Shown here piece by piece: positions 18,695 through 28,455 of a stretch of 64,000 nt of DNA. This DNA is from Xanthomonas sacchari (lineage in GTDB: Bacteria; Pseudomonadota; Gammaproteobacteria; Xanthomonadales; Xanthomonadaceae), in contig NZ_CP132343.1 of assembly GCF_040529065.1 (NCBI RefSeq), positions 1-64,000 on the forward strand, read 5' to 3'. A program made the position numbers and the translations under genes. How positions within the stretch are numbered: position 1 is the first letter of the stretch; every line of letters begins with the position of its first letter. The notes beneath the pieces were generated by a model. That model was not told the origin of the DNA. It saw nothing but the letters and a program-made list of their open reading frames with translations, and did not search any database.

Positions 18695-21600
18695 TCGGCG
18701 TCTTCCTGGGTGCCGCGCCAGCGCTGCCAGCTCTCGCTCAGCCGCTCGGGATCGAGTGCGGGGCCGGCGTCGCCCTGTTCGAGCAGGCCGAACACGCGCT
18801 GGCTGGTGGCGGCGAACTCGGCGAAGCGCTGCGCATCGGCGAACGGGTCGCGGCCGCGGCCGACCAGGCGCAGTTCGGGGCTGTCCGCCTCGCTCCAGCC
18901 GAAGCTGGCCTGCCATTGCGCGGCAGCGTCCTTGATCGCCTTGTCGAGATCGCCGGCGCGCGCGGCCTGGTAGTACTTCCAACTGCTGTACGGCGCGAAC
19001 GCCAGCGGCGCCTGCCGGCCATGCTGGTACAGCTGCAGCAGTTCGCCCAGCGCTTGCTGCGCCTGGGCGGCGGGCAGCGGCTCGCGGTCCATCGGATGCG
19101 GGCCGAGGCTGTCGTCGTGGTCGAAGAAACGCACGTAGGGCGCGCGTTCTCCGGCGGCGCGCAGCAGCAACCATTCCAGCCCGTGGCGGATCGCGCTGCG
19201 CCCGCTCAAGGCGCCCACCTGCACGCGCGCCACGCCAGACGCATACCAACCCGGCAGGCGGCCGTGCAGCGCGGTGCCGTCGAGGTCCACCTGCAGCCGC
19301 GGCGCCAGCGGCGCGTCGTCGCCGCCACGCCACTGCCGGAACGCCTCGGCGTACGGGCGCAACTGGCGCACGCGCTCGTCGAGCTGGCGCCGGCCCAGCG
19401 GCCCGGACGGCAGCAACGCGCGGGCGCGCAGGCGTTCGTACAGGGCCTCGGTGTCCTCGCGCAGCACCGCCTCGAACACCTGCTGCTGCAGGCCGTACTG
19501 ATCGAGCCCGCGGCTGGGCGCCAGCAGCGGTTCCAGGTCGCTGTCAGCCTGCGCCGGATCGGGCAGGCGCAGGCCCAGGCGCTGACGCAGGAACTGCCCG
19601 GCCGGATCGACCAGCAGCCGGCGCAGGTCGTCGATGGAGAGTTGCGCCGGCAGCGCGTCGTCGGCCACGGCCGGCAGCGCGTCGATCCACGGCGCCAGCG
19701 GCTGGCGCTGGCCGACCAGGCTGTCCACCGCCGGCCGCCACTGCCGTCGGTAGCTGAAACGGCGCGGGTCGGCATCCTCGGCACCGGTGGCGCCGAACGC
19801 GGCGGCGGCGAACGGCTGCAACGGATGCCGCACCACCAGTGCCGCGGCCGCGGCCGGGTCGGCGTGGTACTGGGCGGCACAGGCCAGCAGTTCGCCGACC
19901 AGCGGCGAGGGTTCGCGCACGCTGCCGTCGCGCGCGTCGGCGCCCAGGTAGCTGAGGTAGAACACCTCCTGCGCCGAGGCGAACAGCTGCAGGAACAGGA
20001 AGCGATCGTCCTCGCGCGTCGAGCGGTCGCCGTGGCGGCGGCGCGTGGTGCCCAGTTCGGCGGTGAGGCGGTTGAGCCCGGCGGCCGGATCGCGGCGCGG
20101 GAAGTCGCCATCGTTCATGCCCAGCAGGCAGATGACCCGGAACGGCAGCAGCCGCATTGGCACCATGCGGCCGAAGCTGATGCCGCCGGTGAGCAGCGGC
20201 GCGCGCGTGTCCGATTCGCCCAGCACCGCGGCGAAGTGCGCACGCACCACCTCGGCCGGTACCGCCTCGGTGTAGTCGGCGCGGGAGGCATCGCGCGCGA
20301 ACTGGTCGATCAGCGCGCGCAACCGCTCCAGCGCGCGCTGCTGCCGCGGTGCCGACGGACTCTGCGGCAGCAGCGCCTCGAGCAGGCCCAGCAGCACTTC
20401 GCGCCACTGCGCCGGCGGCATCGGCTCGGCCAGCGCGGCCTGGTGGCGATCGAGCACGCGCAGCAGGCGCAGCAGCGTGTCCAGCGCCGCCAGCGCGCTG
20501 CCTTCCAGCTGCGGCCACGGCGCCACGCCGTCGATGTCGTCCTCGGCGCCGCTGGCGTGGCCGAGCAGCAGGCGGTCCAGGGCGAAGCGCCAGGTGTAGG
20601 CGTCGTCGGCCGGCGCCTGGTGGCGTTGCCGGTGCGCCGCGTCCAGGCCCCAGCGCGCGCCGGCGGCGTGCAGCCAGGCGCGCAGACGCTCCAGCCCGGC
20701 CTCGTCCAGGCCAGCGGCCTCGGCGATCGGCGCGCTGGCGAGCAGATCCAGGATCTCGTGCAGGCCGAAGCGCGCGATCGGCAGGCCGAGCAGCGCCAGG
20801 AACACTTCGGCCAGGGGCTCGCTGGCCAGCGGGCTGGCGTCGGCCAGCGCATAGGGCAAGGCGTCGTCGCCGGCGTGGCCGCCGAACACCGCGTCCAGGT
20901 ACGGCACGTAGGGGTCGATGTCCGGCGACAGCACCGCGATCTCGCGCGGCTGCAGCGGCGGCTCGAAGCGCGGGTCGTCCAGCAGCGCACGCAGTTGGTC
21001 GTGCAGCACCTGCAGTTCGCGCAGGCGGGTGTGGCAGGCGTGCACCTGCAGGCTGGGATCGTGCGGATCCACCGCGGCCAGCGGCGCCGGCCGCGCCGGC
21101 GCACGGCGATGGAACAGATCGCTCTGCATGCGCCGCAGCAGGCTGTCGCCGAGGCCGCCATCGGCCAGCGCGCGCCGGCCCGACTCCAGCGGATCGGCAT
21201 AGACCGCGATCTCGGCCAGCGGATGCACCACCTCGTAGTCGCCGATCAGCGCCATGAAATCGCGCCCGGCCGCGCCCCAGGCCTGCAGCAGCGGGTTCTC
21301 CTGCACGTGGTCGGAGAACAGGTCCACCGCCCCACCCTCGCGGCGGCGCTGCCACAGCGTCTGCAGATCGCCCCAGTATCCCTGCGCCGGGGTCGGCAGG
21401 TAGAAGTGCAGCGTGCCGGCGCGCGCCTGCGTGGCCAGCACGCGCAGCACGTCGGGGGAGATGTTGAGCACGGCGAAGGCGAACAGGCGCCGCGGCAGGC
21501 CCTGCGGTAATGGGCCATCGGGACGCGCGTAGCGGTCCAGGTATTGGCCGATGCGCCGCGCGCGATAGGCGCGGCCGCTGGCGATGCGCCGCCACAGCCG

Positions 21601-22098
21601 CGCCTGTGGATCGTTCGGGTCGGCGCCACTTTCCCAGCGCAGCAGCCAGTCGCGGCGCCAGGCCTGGTACTTCTCGAACACGTTGCTCAGCTCGCCGGCC
21701 AGGCTCCACGGCTTGAGCGCATCGCCGTCGGCCAGATAGCCGGCCAGCGGCGCCAGCGCCGCGTCGCTGCCCAGGTCGCCCTGCAGCGCCGCGTACAGGC
21801 GCCAGTGCATGGTCGCCATGTCCAGGTCATCGGCCGCCGCACCGAGATTGCGCTCCAGCGCGCGCGCGACGAATTCGCCGGGGGTCAGGAATTCCAGGTT
21901 CGCCGCCACCCCGTGCACCGCGGCCAGGGTGGATTGCAGCCAACGCCGCATCGCCACCTGCGGGATCAGCACCACCTCCGGCGCCAGCAAGGGCTGCCCC
22001 GGCGGCGGCCGGCGCAGTTCTTCGGCGAGCAGGGCGGCCAGGGTATCCAGCGCGTTGGACGGATACAGCCGGAAATCGGGCGCGGACGGGGCAGGCAT
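18691..22098 (-). CDS. recC: exodeoxyribonuclease V gamma subunit RecC
   Basis: 1135 residues, the Chi-recognition subunit of RecBCD. The N-terminus (FRLYPSNALDTLAALLAEEL, then VLIPQVAMRRWLQSTLA) is typical of RecC and belongs to its inactive helicase fold. ICLLGMNDGDFPR and the C-terminal inactive nuclease domain follow. ATG 22098 is preferred over an in-frame ATG at 22164, because the extra residues would be encoded by the flanking repeat array. It overlaps recB by the ATGA junction. It is first of three genes that process double-strand breaks. Confidence 0.96.
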   Translation of the reverse strand: MPAPSAPDFRLYPSNALDTLAALLAEELRRPPPGQPLLAPEVVLIPQVAMRRWLQSTLAAVHGVAANLEFLTPGEFVARALERNLGAAADDLDMATMHWRLYAALQGDLGSDAALAPLAGYLADGDALKPWSLAGELSNVFEKYQAWRRDWLLRWESGADPNDPQARLWRRIASGRAYRARRIGQYLDRYARPDGPLPQGLPRRLFAFAVLNISPDVLRVLATQARAGTLHFYLPTPAQGYWGDLQTLWQRRREGGAVDLFSDHVQENPLLQAWGAAGRDFMALIGDYEVVHPLAEIAVYADPLESGRRALADGGLGDSLLRRMQSDLFHRRAPARPAPLAAVDPHDPSLQVHACHTRLRELQVLHDQLRALLDDPRFEPPLQPREIAVLSPDIDPYVPYLDAVFGGHAGDDALPYALADASPLASEPLAEVFLALLGLPIARFGLHEILDLLASAPIAEAAGLDEAGLERLRAWLHAAGARWGLDAAHRQRHQAPADDAYTWRFALDRLLLGHASGAEDDIDGVAPWPQLEGSALAALDTLLRLLRVLDRHQAALAEPMPPAQWREVLLGLLEALLPQSPSAPRQQRALERLRALIDQFARDASRADYTEAVPAEVVRAHFAAVLGESDTRAPLLTGGISFGRMVPMRLLPFRVICLLGMNDGDFPRRDPAAGLNRLTAELGTTRRRHGDRSTREDDRFLFLQLFASAQEVFYLSYLGADARDGSVREPSPLVGELLACAAQYHADPAAAAALVVRHPLQPFAAAAFGATGAEDADPRRFSYRRQWRPAVDSLVGQRQPLAPWIDALPAVADDALPAQLSIDDLRRLLVDPAGQFLRQRLGLRLPDPAQADSDLEPLLAPSRGLDQYGLQQQVFEAVLREDTEALYERLRARALLPSGPLGRRQLDERVRQLRPYAEAFRQWRGGDDAPLAPRLQVDLDGTALHGRLPGWYASGVARVQVGALSGRSAIRHGLEWLLLRAAGERAPYVRFFDHDDSLGPHPMDREPLPAAQAQQALGELLQLYQHGRQAPLAFAPYSSWKYYQAARAGDLDKAIKDAAAQWQASFGWSEADSPELRLVGRGRDPFADAQRFAEFAATSQRVFGLLEQGDAGPALDPERLSESWQRWRGTQEDAE

Positions 22099-22161
22099 GT
22101 GCCGGGCATTGTGCCGGATGCGGGCAGGTGGTGCTTTCGGGCGCAGCTTCGTGTGCCCAAA

Positions 22162-22520
22162 CATCGCGGGTCGCTTCGCGTCGTACCCTCACCCCAACCC
22201 CTCTCCCGGTGGGAGAGGGGCTAGCTATTCCCTTCTCCCCTCGGGACCACGGCCCCCTTTTTGGGGGAAGGTGGCCCGCAGGGCCGGATGAGGGTACGTG
22301 CGCAGCCTCGTGCACCCAAACATCGCGCGTCGCTTCGCGTCGGACCCTCACCCCAACCCCTCTCCCGGGGGAGAGGGGCTTCGGCTTCTCCCTTCTCCCC
22401 TCGGGAGAAGGTGCCCCGCAGGGGCGGATGAGGGTACGTGCGCAGCCTCGCGCACCCAGACATCGCGCGTCGCTGCGCGCCGGACCCTCACCCTAACCCC
22501 TCTCCCGGCGGAAGAGGGGC
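22162..22520. repeat. tandem array of ~140-160-bp compound palindromic repeats
   Basis: Three head-to-tail units start with CATCGCG at 22162, 22321 and 22461 (periods 159 and 140; the third is truncated). Each unit has TCGCTTCGCGTCGGACCCTC, then ACCCCAACCCCTCTCCC with a GGGAGAGGGG partner. The first two continue with CTTCTCCCCTCGGGA and GGATGAGGGTACGTGCGCAG. The array fills the 430-bp gap between recC and the autotransporter, whose genes point away from and into it. Several stems could act as transcription barriers. Confidence 0.88.
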
Positions 22521-22527
22521 TCAAACG

Positions 22528-25500
22528 TCAGTACTTCTTCTCGACGTTGAACATCCAGGTCTGGTCGCTGCCGCTGTCGCCGTCGGTCACGCCGCGGTAC
22601 TCCACGCGTGTGGACAGGCCCTGGTCGGTGCTGAACACCACGCCCACGCCCAGCATCAGCCGGTTGCGGTCGTACACGCTCTGCCCGGTGCGATACAGGG
22701 TGCCGCCGATGATGTCGGCATACCCCAGCGCGGCATCGCCACGGCCCTGGAAGTCGTGCTGGTACTCGAGCCGGAACTGCGGGGTCAGCCGGCCCCAAGT
22801 CATCTGCCGGCGCCATTCCAGGCGCAGGCCGAGGTTGCCGGTGGTGGTGGCCACGTCCATGTCCTCGTAGCGCAGCGCATACGGCGCCATCGCCGCTTCG
22901 CTGTAGGCGTCGAGCGTGGCGCGCGCGGCATCCACCCGCGCATACGGGGTGATCTGCCAGTCGCCGCGCTGCAGGTCGGCACCGGCCGACAGCGACGCGA
23001 TCCACTGGTGGCCGCTGCGATCGCCTTCGGCCAGCGCGCCGTTGTCGGTGACGTAGCGGCGCAGGTCGTAGGACAGCAGCTGATAGCCGACCAGGGTGTC
23101 GAAGAACAGCGTCTGGCCCGGGTGATAGCTGGCATACAGCGCCAGCGTGTACGCGGTGGACTTGCTGTGGCTGCCGTCGCGGCCGACGTCGCTGTCGTCG
23201 CGGCCGAAGCCCACGCCCGCGCCCAGCGCAAAGGCCGAGGAGACGCGGTAATCGGCGCCCAGGCTCAGGCCATCGGTCTGGAAATCCACGCCGGCGCGCT
23301 GCGATTGCTTGTCCAGGCTGCCGGAGCGGATCGCACCGCCCACCCACAGGCCGAGGTCGCCTGCCGCGTTGGCATCGCGTGGTGCCGCCGACACGGTGTC
23401 GGCACCGCCGTCCACGGCGTCGTCGCGCAGGTCGCGGTTGGCCGGGTCGCACGCCTGCGCGTCGAGGTTGCGGTCGCTCTGCAGCGTGCGGTCGCGCTGG
23501 CGGCACTGCGAGGTGGCCTGGAAGCTCACGCCGTTGTCGAAGCCGCGCGCACCACGGTGGGTCGCTTCCAGGCGGCGCTGGAAGTTGTCGATCTGCGCCT
23601 TGGCGAAGCGCCGGGTCGACTCGGCCTGCGCGTCGATCAGGCCACGCACCTGCGCATCCTGGGTCGGATCCGGGCGCGGCGCGATCACGAACACGATGTT
23701 CGCCTCTTCCGAGGTCGCATAGGCGTTGGACAGGGTGAAGCGCACCGTGGCGTTGCCGGAGAAGGCCGGGTTCGGCACGAAGGTCAGCATGAAGCCCGGG
23801 CCGTCGTCCGCGGCCGCAGTCGGCACGCCAGCCGCCTTAGCGGCTGCGCGGGTGATCGTCGCGGTACCGGCGTTGGCCGGCAGCACCGCGACCACGGCAG
23901 CGGCCACGAACGGCCCGCCGGTGGCGTCGCGGGTGACGTCCAGGGTCTGCGCCTGCCCGGTCACCGCCGGCACCGTCACCGACACCGCGATGGGGCGGGC
24001 GTTGACGGTGATGGTGACCACGGCCGGGGCCGAACTGCCGCCGGCGCCGACGGCGGTGTAGTGCACGCTGTCCACGCCCACGTAGCCCGGCGCCGGCGTG
24101 TACACCAGGCGCACGCCATCGACCGTGGCGGTGCCGTGGCTGGGCGCCGTGGCGATGGCGATGCTGTCGATGCTGCCGGTGTCGTTGCCGGTGACCGCCA
24201 GGGTCAGCGCGGTATCCACGAGGGTGGCGCCGGTGTCGTTCGCTGCCACCGGTGCCGGCACCGCCGAGGCGATGGTCAGGGTGTAGGCCTGCGTCGCCGA
24301 GAAGCCATTGGCGTCGCTCACCTTGATGCTGAAGGCGAAACTGCCGGCCGCGCTCGGCGTGCCGGACAGCACACCCGCCGTGGTCAGGCTCAACCCGGTC
24401 GGCAAGGCGCCACTGACCACGCTGTAGCTGTACGGCGCAGTGCCGCCGCTGGTGCTCAGGGTCTGGTTGTAGGCAGTGCCCGCGGTGCCGGCCGGCAAGG
24501 TCGGCTGACCCGGAGTCAGGGTCGGTGCGGCGATGCTCAGGGTGTAGCTGCGGCTGGCCTGGCCGGGGACGCCGGCGGTGCTGTCGGTGACCGTGGCGGT
24601 GAAGACGAAACTGCCCGCCTGGGTCGGGGTGCCGGACAGTACGCCGGCCGCACTCAGGCTCAACCCTGCCGGCAATGCACCGGTGGCGAGGCTGTAGCTG
24701 TAGGGCGCGGTCCCACCGGTGGCGCTGAGTGCCTGGCTGTAGGCGCTGCCCGCAGTACCGGCCGGCAGTGCCGGCGGCGACAGCGTCAGCGTCGGCGACG
24801 CAACCGTCAGGGTGAACGCCTGCGCCGCAGTGAAGGCGTTGGCGTCGGTGACGCGCACGGTGAACGCGAAATTGCCGGCCGTGGTCGGCGTGCCGGACAA
24901 CACACCGCCGGCACTCAGGCTCATCCCGCTCGGCAAACTACCGGCATTGAGCGTGTAGCTGTACGGCGCAGTGCCACCGCTGGTGCTCAGCGCCTGACTG
25001 TAGCTGGCGTTGATCGCCGCTGCCGGCAACGTCGGCGGGGTGATGGCCAGGGTCGGCGAGGCGATGGACAGGGTGTAGGCGTGCGAGCCACCGAAATTGC
25101 CGGCGTCGGTAACGCCGACGACGAAGGTGAAGCTGCCGGCCACGGTCGGGGTTCCGGAGAGGACACCGGCGCTGCTCAAACTCAGGCCCGCAGGCAGGGC
25201 TCCGGAGCTGAGCGCGTAAGTGTAGGGCGCCGTCCCGCCGCTGGTGCTCAGCGTCTGGCTGTAAGCAGCACCCGCGGTTCCGGACGGCAGCGTGGACGGA
25301 GCGACGGTCAAGGTCGGCGCGACGATCGCCAGCGTATAGCTGCGCGACGCCTGGCCAGGGGTTCCGGAGGTGCTGTCGGTCGCGGTCAGGGTGAAGCTGA
25401 AATTGCCGGTCACGGTGGGCGTGCCGCTGAGCGCGCCGCTCGCGCTGTTGACGGTCACGCCCGCCGGCAAGGCACCGGCAGTGACCGCGTAGGTGTACGG

Positions 25501-27570
25501 CGCGATGCCGCCACTGGCCTGGTTGATCGATGCGCTGTAGGCCTGGCTGGCGGTGCCGTTGGGCAGTGTTGTCGCCGGCAGCGTCAGGGTCGGCGACGCC
25601 ACCGTCAACGTGTAGGCACGGCTACCGCTGATGGGCGACGCGCCGCTGTCGGTCGCGGACACGGTGAAATTGAAATTGCCGGTGCCGCTGGGCGTGCCGG
25701 ACAGCACGCCGGCGGAACTCAGCAGCATCCCCACCGGCAACGTGCCGGTGGTGATCGCGAAGCCATACGGCGCGGTCCCGCCACTGGCGCTCAGGGTCTG
25801 GCTGTAGCTGGTGCCGGCGGTGGCCGCCGGCAGCGACGTCGGCGAGATCGTCACCACCGCATCGTCGTTGAGGATCGTGCCGGTCGCGGTGGCGCGGGCG
25901 ATGGTGGCGTTGCTGGCGCCGGACAGCGTCACCGTGAACGTTTCATCCGGCTCGACCGTGGTATCGCCGTTGATGGTCACCGCCACGCTCTGCGTGGTGG
26001 TGCCGGGCGAGAAGGTCAGCGTGCCGGAGCGGGCGACATAGTCGCTGCCGGCGTTGGCGCTGCCGTCGGCGGTCGCGTAGTTGACCGTGACCGTCTGGCC
26101 GCTGGCGGCGCTGAGGGTGACCGGGAATGTGGCCGTGGTGACGCCGCTGTTGCCTTCGGTGACGCTGACGTCGCCGATCGAGAGCGCCGGCACCGCATCG
26201 TCGTTGACGATGGTGCCCTGGCCCTGCCCGTCGGCGACGGTGGCGCCACTGACATTCGTGACGTTGACGAAGAAGGTTTCGTTCGGCTCGTTGAGCGTGT
26301 CGCCGATCACCTGCACGGTGAAGGTGGCACTGCTGCTGCCCGCCGGAATGGTCAGCCCGTTCACGCTGGAGGAGATGTAGTCGGTGCCGGCGGTCGCGGT
26401 GCCGTTGGCAGTGGCGATGTCGAAGCTGACCCCGCCGCTGCCGGCCGGCTGGCTGAGCGAGACGGTGAAGGTGAACCCGGTGTTGCCGGAATTGCCTTCG
26501 TTCTGCGACACGTCGTTGACCGACAGCGCCGGCTGGTCGTCGTTGAGGATGGTGCCGGTGGCGCTGGACGGCGAACCGACGGTGTAACCGCTGCCCGCGT
26601 TGAGGCTGATCACCACGGTCTCGTCCGGTTCCACCGTGGTGTCGGGCGTGGGATCGACGGTGATGGTGCCGCTGGTCTGGCCGGCCGCAATCACCAGCGG
26701 CGAATTGACCGCGGCGTAGTCGGTCCCCGAGGTCGCGGTGCCGCCCACGCTGAAGCCGATCGACAGCGCCGACGGCGACGCCTGGCTCAGGGTGACGGTG
26801 TAGACGAGGTTGGCGCTGCCATCTTCGGCGACGCTGGCCGGCGACACCGCGATGCTCGCCGAGGGATAGTCGTCGTTGACGATGGTGGCGGTGGCGCTGG
26901 ACGGGTTGCCGATCGAGTAGCCGGTACCGTTGGCCACCTGGAAGATCACCGTCTCGTCCGGCTCCACCGTGGTGTCGGCGACCGGGGTGACGCTGAAGCT
27001 TGCGGACGTCGCGTTGGCCGGCACCACGACGCTGGTGACCGCGCCGGTGTAGTCGGTCCCGCTGGTGGCCGTGCCGCTGCGGGTCAGGTTCACCGTGGTC
27101 GCCGAACTATTGGTCGAGCTCAGCGTCACCGTGTAGACGAAGGGCGTGCCGCTGTCCTCGTTGGCGCTGGACGGGGAGACCGTGATGCTGGCGGTGCGCG
27201 AGGGGTTGATGGTGATGTTGAAGACGATCTGGTTGTTGTCCTCGTCCAGCAGGTAGAACGAGTCCGAGCTCGCGCCATCGCCGTTGTTGGTATAGGTCAC
27301 TCGCTCCGTGCCGGCGGCGTCGAGCTGGCCGGTAAGCACGTAGTTGCCGTGCGACGGTTGCGCGCCATCACTCATGCCGAAGTTGTTCGGGCCGTCGCAA
27401 CTGCTGACGTCGAACGTCACCGATTGGCCCTGGTTCACGGTCGCGGTCTGCGGTGTCGTGCAGTAGGGCCCGGCAGCCAGACAGACCTGCGCCGTCGCCA
27501 TCAACAGCAGCGCCATCAGCAAACGCAACATCAGTCGCACACCGCTCGATGCGGAGTATTTTGTAGACAT
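22528..27570 (-). CDS. autotransporter with Calx-beta and Ig-like repeats
   Basis: 1680 residues. The signal peptide is at ~1-33 (LMLRLLMALLLMATAQVCLA). Four Calx-beta domains span ~126-560, each ending in a TIVNDD/TILNDD-type motif and containing VEPDET acidic turns. Six putative-Ig (He_PIG-like) repeats of ~90 residues follow (~560-1110), each with the signature GGTAPY...GVLSGTP. Next is a cadherin/Big-like domain (VAANDTG...VYTPAPGYVGVDSVHYTA). The last ~280 residues form an autotransporter beta-barrel (LGLWVGGAIRSGSL...WMFNVEKKY). This is a type V-secreted surface adhesin-like protein. It is divergent from the tail-collar genes. Repeat number may vary through recombination between near-identical modules. 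Confidence 0.92.
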   Translation of the reverse strand: MSTKYSASSGVRLMLRLLMALLLMATAQVCLAAGPYCTTPQTATVNQGQSVTFDVSSCDGPNNFGMSDGAQPSHGNYVLTGQLDAAGTERVTYTNNGDGASSDSFYLLDEDNNQIVFNITINPSRTASITVSPSSANEDSGTPFVYTVTLSSTNSSATTVNLTRSGTATSGTDYTGAVTSVVVPANATSASFSVTPVADTTVEPDETVIFQVANGTGYSIGNPSSATATIVNDDYPSASIAVSPASVAEDGSANLVYTVTLSQASPSALSIGFSVGGTATSGTDYAAVNSPLVIAAGQTSGTITVDPTPDTTVEPDETVVISLNAGSGYTVGSPSSATGTILNDDQPALSVNDVSQNEGNSGNTGFTFTVSLSQPAGSGGVSFDIATANGTATAGTDYISSSVNGLTIPAGSSSATFTVQVIGDTLNEPNETFFVNVTNVSGATVADGQGQGTIVNDDAVPALSIGDVSVTEGNSGVTTATFPVTLSAASGQTVTVNYATADGSANAGSDYVARSGTLTFSPGTTTQSVAVTINGDTTVEPDETFTVTLSGASNATIARATATGTILNDDAVVTISPTSLPAATAGTSYSQTLSASGGTAPYGFAITTGTLPVGMLLSSAGVLSGTPSGTGNFNFTVSATDSGASPISGSRAYTLTVASPTLTLPATTLPNGTASQAYSASINQASGGIAPYTYAVTAGALPAGVTVNSASGALSGTPTVTGNFSFTLTATDSTSGTPGQASRSYTLAIVAPTLTVAPSTLPSGTAGAAYSQTLSTSGGTAPYTYALSSGALPAGLSLSSAGVLSGTPTVAGSFTFVVGVTDAGNFGGSHAYTLSIASPTLAITPPTLPAAAINASYSQALSTSGGTAPYSYTLNAGSLPSGMSLSAGGVLSGTPTTAGNFAFTVRVTDANAFTAAQAFTLTVASPTLTLSPPALPAGTAGSAYSQALSATGGTAPYSYSLATGALPAGLSLSAAGVLSGTPTQAGSFVFTATVTDSTAGVPGQASRSYTLSIAAPTLTPGQPTLPAGTAGTAYNQTLSTSGGTAPYSYSVVSGALPTGLSLTTAGVLSGTPSAAGSFAFSIKVSDANGFSATQAYTLTIASAVPAPVAANDTGATLVDTALTLAVTGNDTGSIDSIAIATAPSHGTATVDGVRLVYTPAPGYVGVDSVHYTAVGAGGSSAPAVVTITVNARPIAVSVTVPAVTGQAQTLDVTRDATGGPFVAAAVVAVLPANAGTATITRAAAKAAGVPTAAADDGPGFMLTFVPNPAFSGNATVRFTLSNAYATSEEANIVFVIAPRPDPTQDAQVRGLIDAQAESTRRFAKAQIDNFQRRLEATHRGARGFDNGVSFQATSQCRQRDRTLQSDRNLDAQACDPANRDLRDDAVDGGADTVSAAPRDANAAGDLGLWVGGAIRSGSLDKQSQRAGVDFQTDGLSLGADYRVSSAFALGAGVGFGRDDSDVGRDGSHSKSTAYTLALYASYHPGQTLFFDTLVGYQLLSYDLRRYVTDNGALAEGDRSGHQWIASLSAGADLQRGDWQITPYARVDAARATLDAYSEAAMAPYALRYEDMDVATTTGNLGLRLEWRRQMTWGRLTPQFRLEYQHDFQGRGDAALGYADIIGGTLYRTGQSVYDRNRLMLGVGVVFSTDQGLSTRVEYRGVTDGDSGSDQTWMFNVEKKY

Positions 27571-27790
27571 ATTTCGATTCCCCCAAAACGCGCCACCCCA
27601 TGGGCGCTGGCAGCCATCCTGGTGCCTCGGACTTCGCGGAACATCGGCCCAGCAAGCATCGGCCATGCGCGTCGCGCCGCCATTGGAACAGCAAATCCGA
27701 CGCGGCGTAAAGCAACAAATGCGTCACGTCTGTCTGGTTCAGCGAAATCGTCGCTTGCAAGTCGCCGAAGTCGTGATTAAGTAGTCTGGT

Positions 27791-27809
27791 GCCAGACACG
27801 AGGTCTGGC
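27791..27809. promoter_or_regulatory. inverted repeat upstream of tail-collar genes
   Basis: GCCAGAC (27791-27797), ACGAG, GTCTGGC (27803-27809) is a perfect 7-bp dyad. A further TCTGG half-site lies just upstream. It sits 27 bp before the first tail-collar ATG and just ahead of its GGGGGGAGA ribosome-binding site, so it could be an operator or a 5'-UTR hairpin. The 265-bp gap must also hold the divergent autotransporter promoter. Confidence 0.45.
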
Positions 27810-27835
27810 GCTATCCACTCCGGGGGGAGATCCGC

Positions 27836-28387
27836 ATGAGCGAGTTCTTCATCGGTCAGATCATGCTGACCGGTTTCGCGTTTGCGCCAAAGTATTTTGC
27901 GCAGTGCAACGGGCAATTGCTGCCGATCAATCAGAACCAGGCCCTGTTCAGTCTGCTCAGCACCCGCTTCGGCGGCGATGGCAAGACCACCTTCGGCTTG
28001 CCGGACATGCGTGGGCGCACGCCGGTGGGCTATGGTCCATCGGCCGACCCGGCGTGGCAGCCGCCTGCGGTGCCGATGGGCCAGGTCGCCGGCGCGGAGA
28101 CGGTGACGCTGGTGGGCGACAACCTGCCCCAGCATCTCCATCTGCTGGATTGCAGCAGCGTCAACGGCGACAACCGCACGCCCGCCAGTCGCTTGTTCGC
28201 GAACAACATCGTCAGTCCCGGTCCGGGAACAGCGCACGCGCTGTATGCCGCGCCGGGCACGACGGTGCCGTTGTCGCAGTCCACCATCGCCAACAGCGGC
28301 GGCGGCCAGGCGCATCCGAACGTGCAGCCGTACACCACGATCAATTTCTGCATCGCGCTGTCCGGCATCTTCCCTTCGCGCAGCTAG
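27836..28387 (+). CDS. phage tail collar domain protein (MdpB-like), copy 1
   Basis: 183 residues. The N-terminal ~60 residues are the tail-collar motif: FIGQIMLTGFAFAPKYFAQC, then NGQLLPINQNQALFSLL, then TTFGLPDMRGRTPVGYG. The protein ends HPNVQPYTTINFCIALSGIF, a strongly conserved tail. There is no signal peptide. Family members are found in phage tail fibres and in the bacterial microcystin-dependent-protein group (COG4675-type), whose cellular role is unclear. It is first of three tandem paralogues and has a very good ribosome-binding site. Confidence 0.85.
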   Translation: MSEFFIGQIMLTGFAFAPKYFAQCNGQLLPINQNQALFSLLSTRFGGDGKTTFGLPDMRGRTPVGYGPSADPAWQPPAVPMGQVAGAETVTLVGDNLPQHLHLLDCSSVNGDNRTPASRLFANNIVSPGPGTAHALYAAPGTTVPLSQSTIANSGGGQAHPNVQPYTTINFCIALSGIFPSRS

Positions 28388-28455
28388 GCGCATCCGCACC
28401 CAAGCTCACCGCATGCAGCGGCGCGCGTGGCGCCTCATCGACCAGGAAGCATCTC

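Noticed and set aside
22099-22164. Upstream in-frame start of recC at 22164
   Set aside because: The added residues are encoded by the flanking repeat, and the conserved RecC N-terminus begins at 22098.
22162-22520. CRISPR array
   Set aside because: The units are 140-160 bp, not 24-40-bp repeats with unique spacers. They are internally palindromic and also occur as single copies elsewhere. No cas genes are present.
22438-27780. A ~1780-codon plus-strand open frame across the autotransporter
   Set aside because: It is the antisense of the repetitive Calx-beta/Ig gene. Its composition (Gly/Arg/Val/Ala) is low-complexity, and it runs through the palindromic repeat array.
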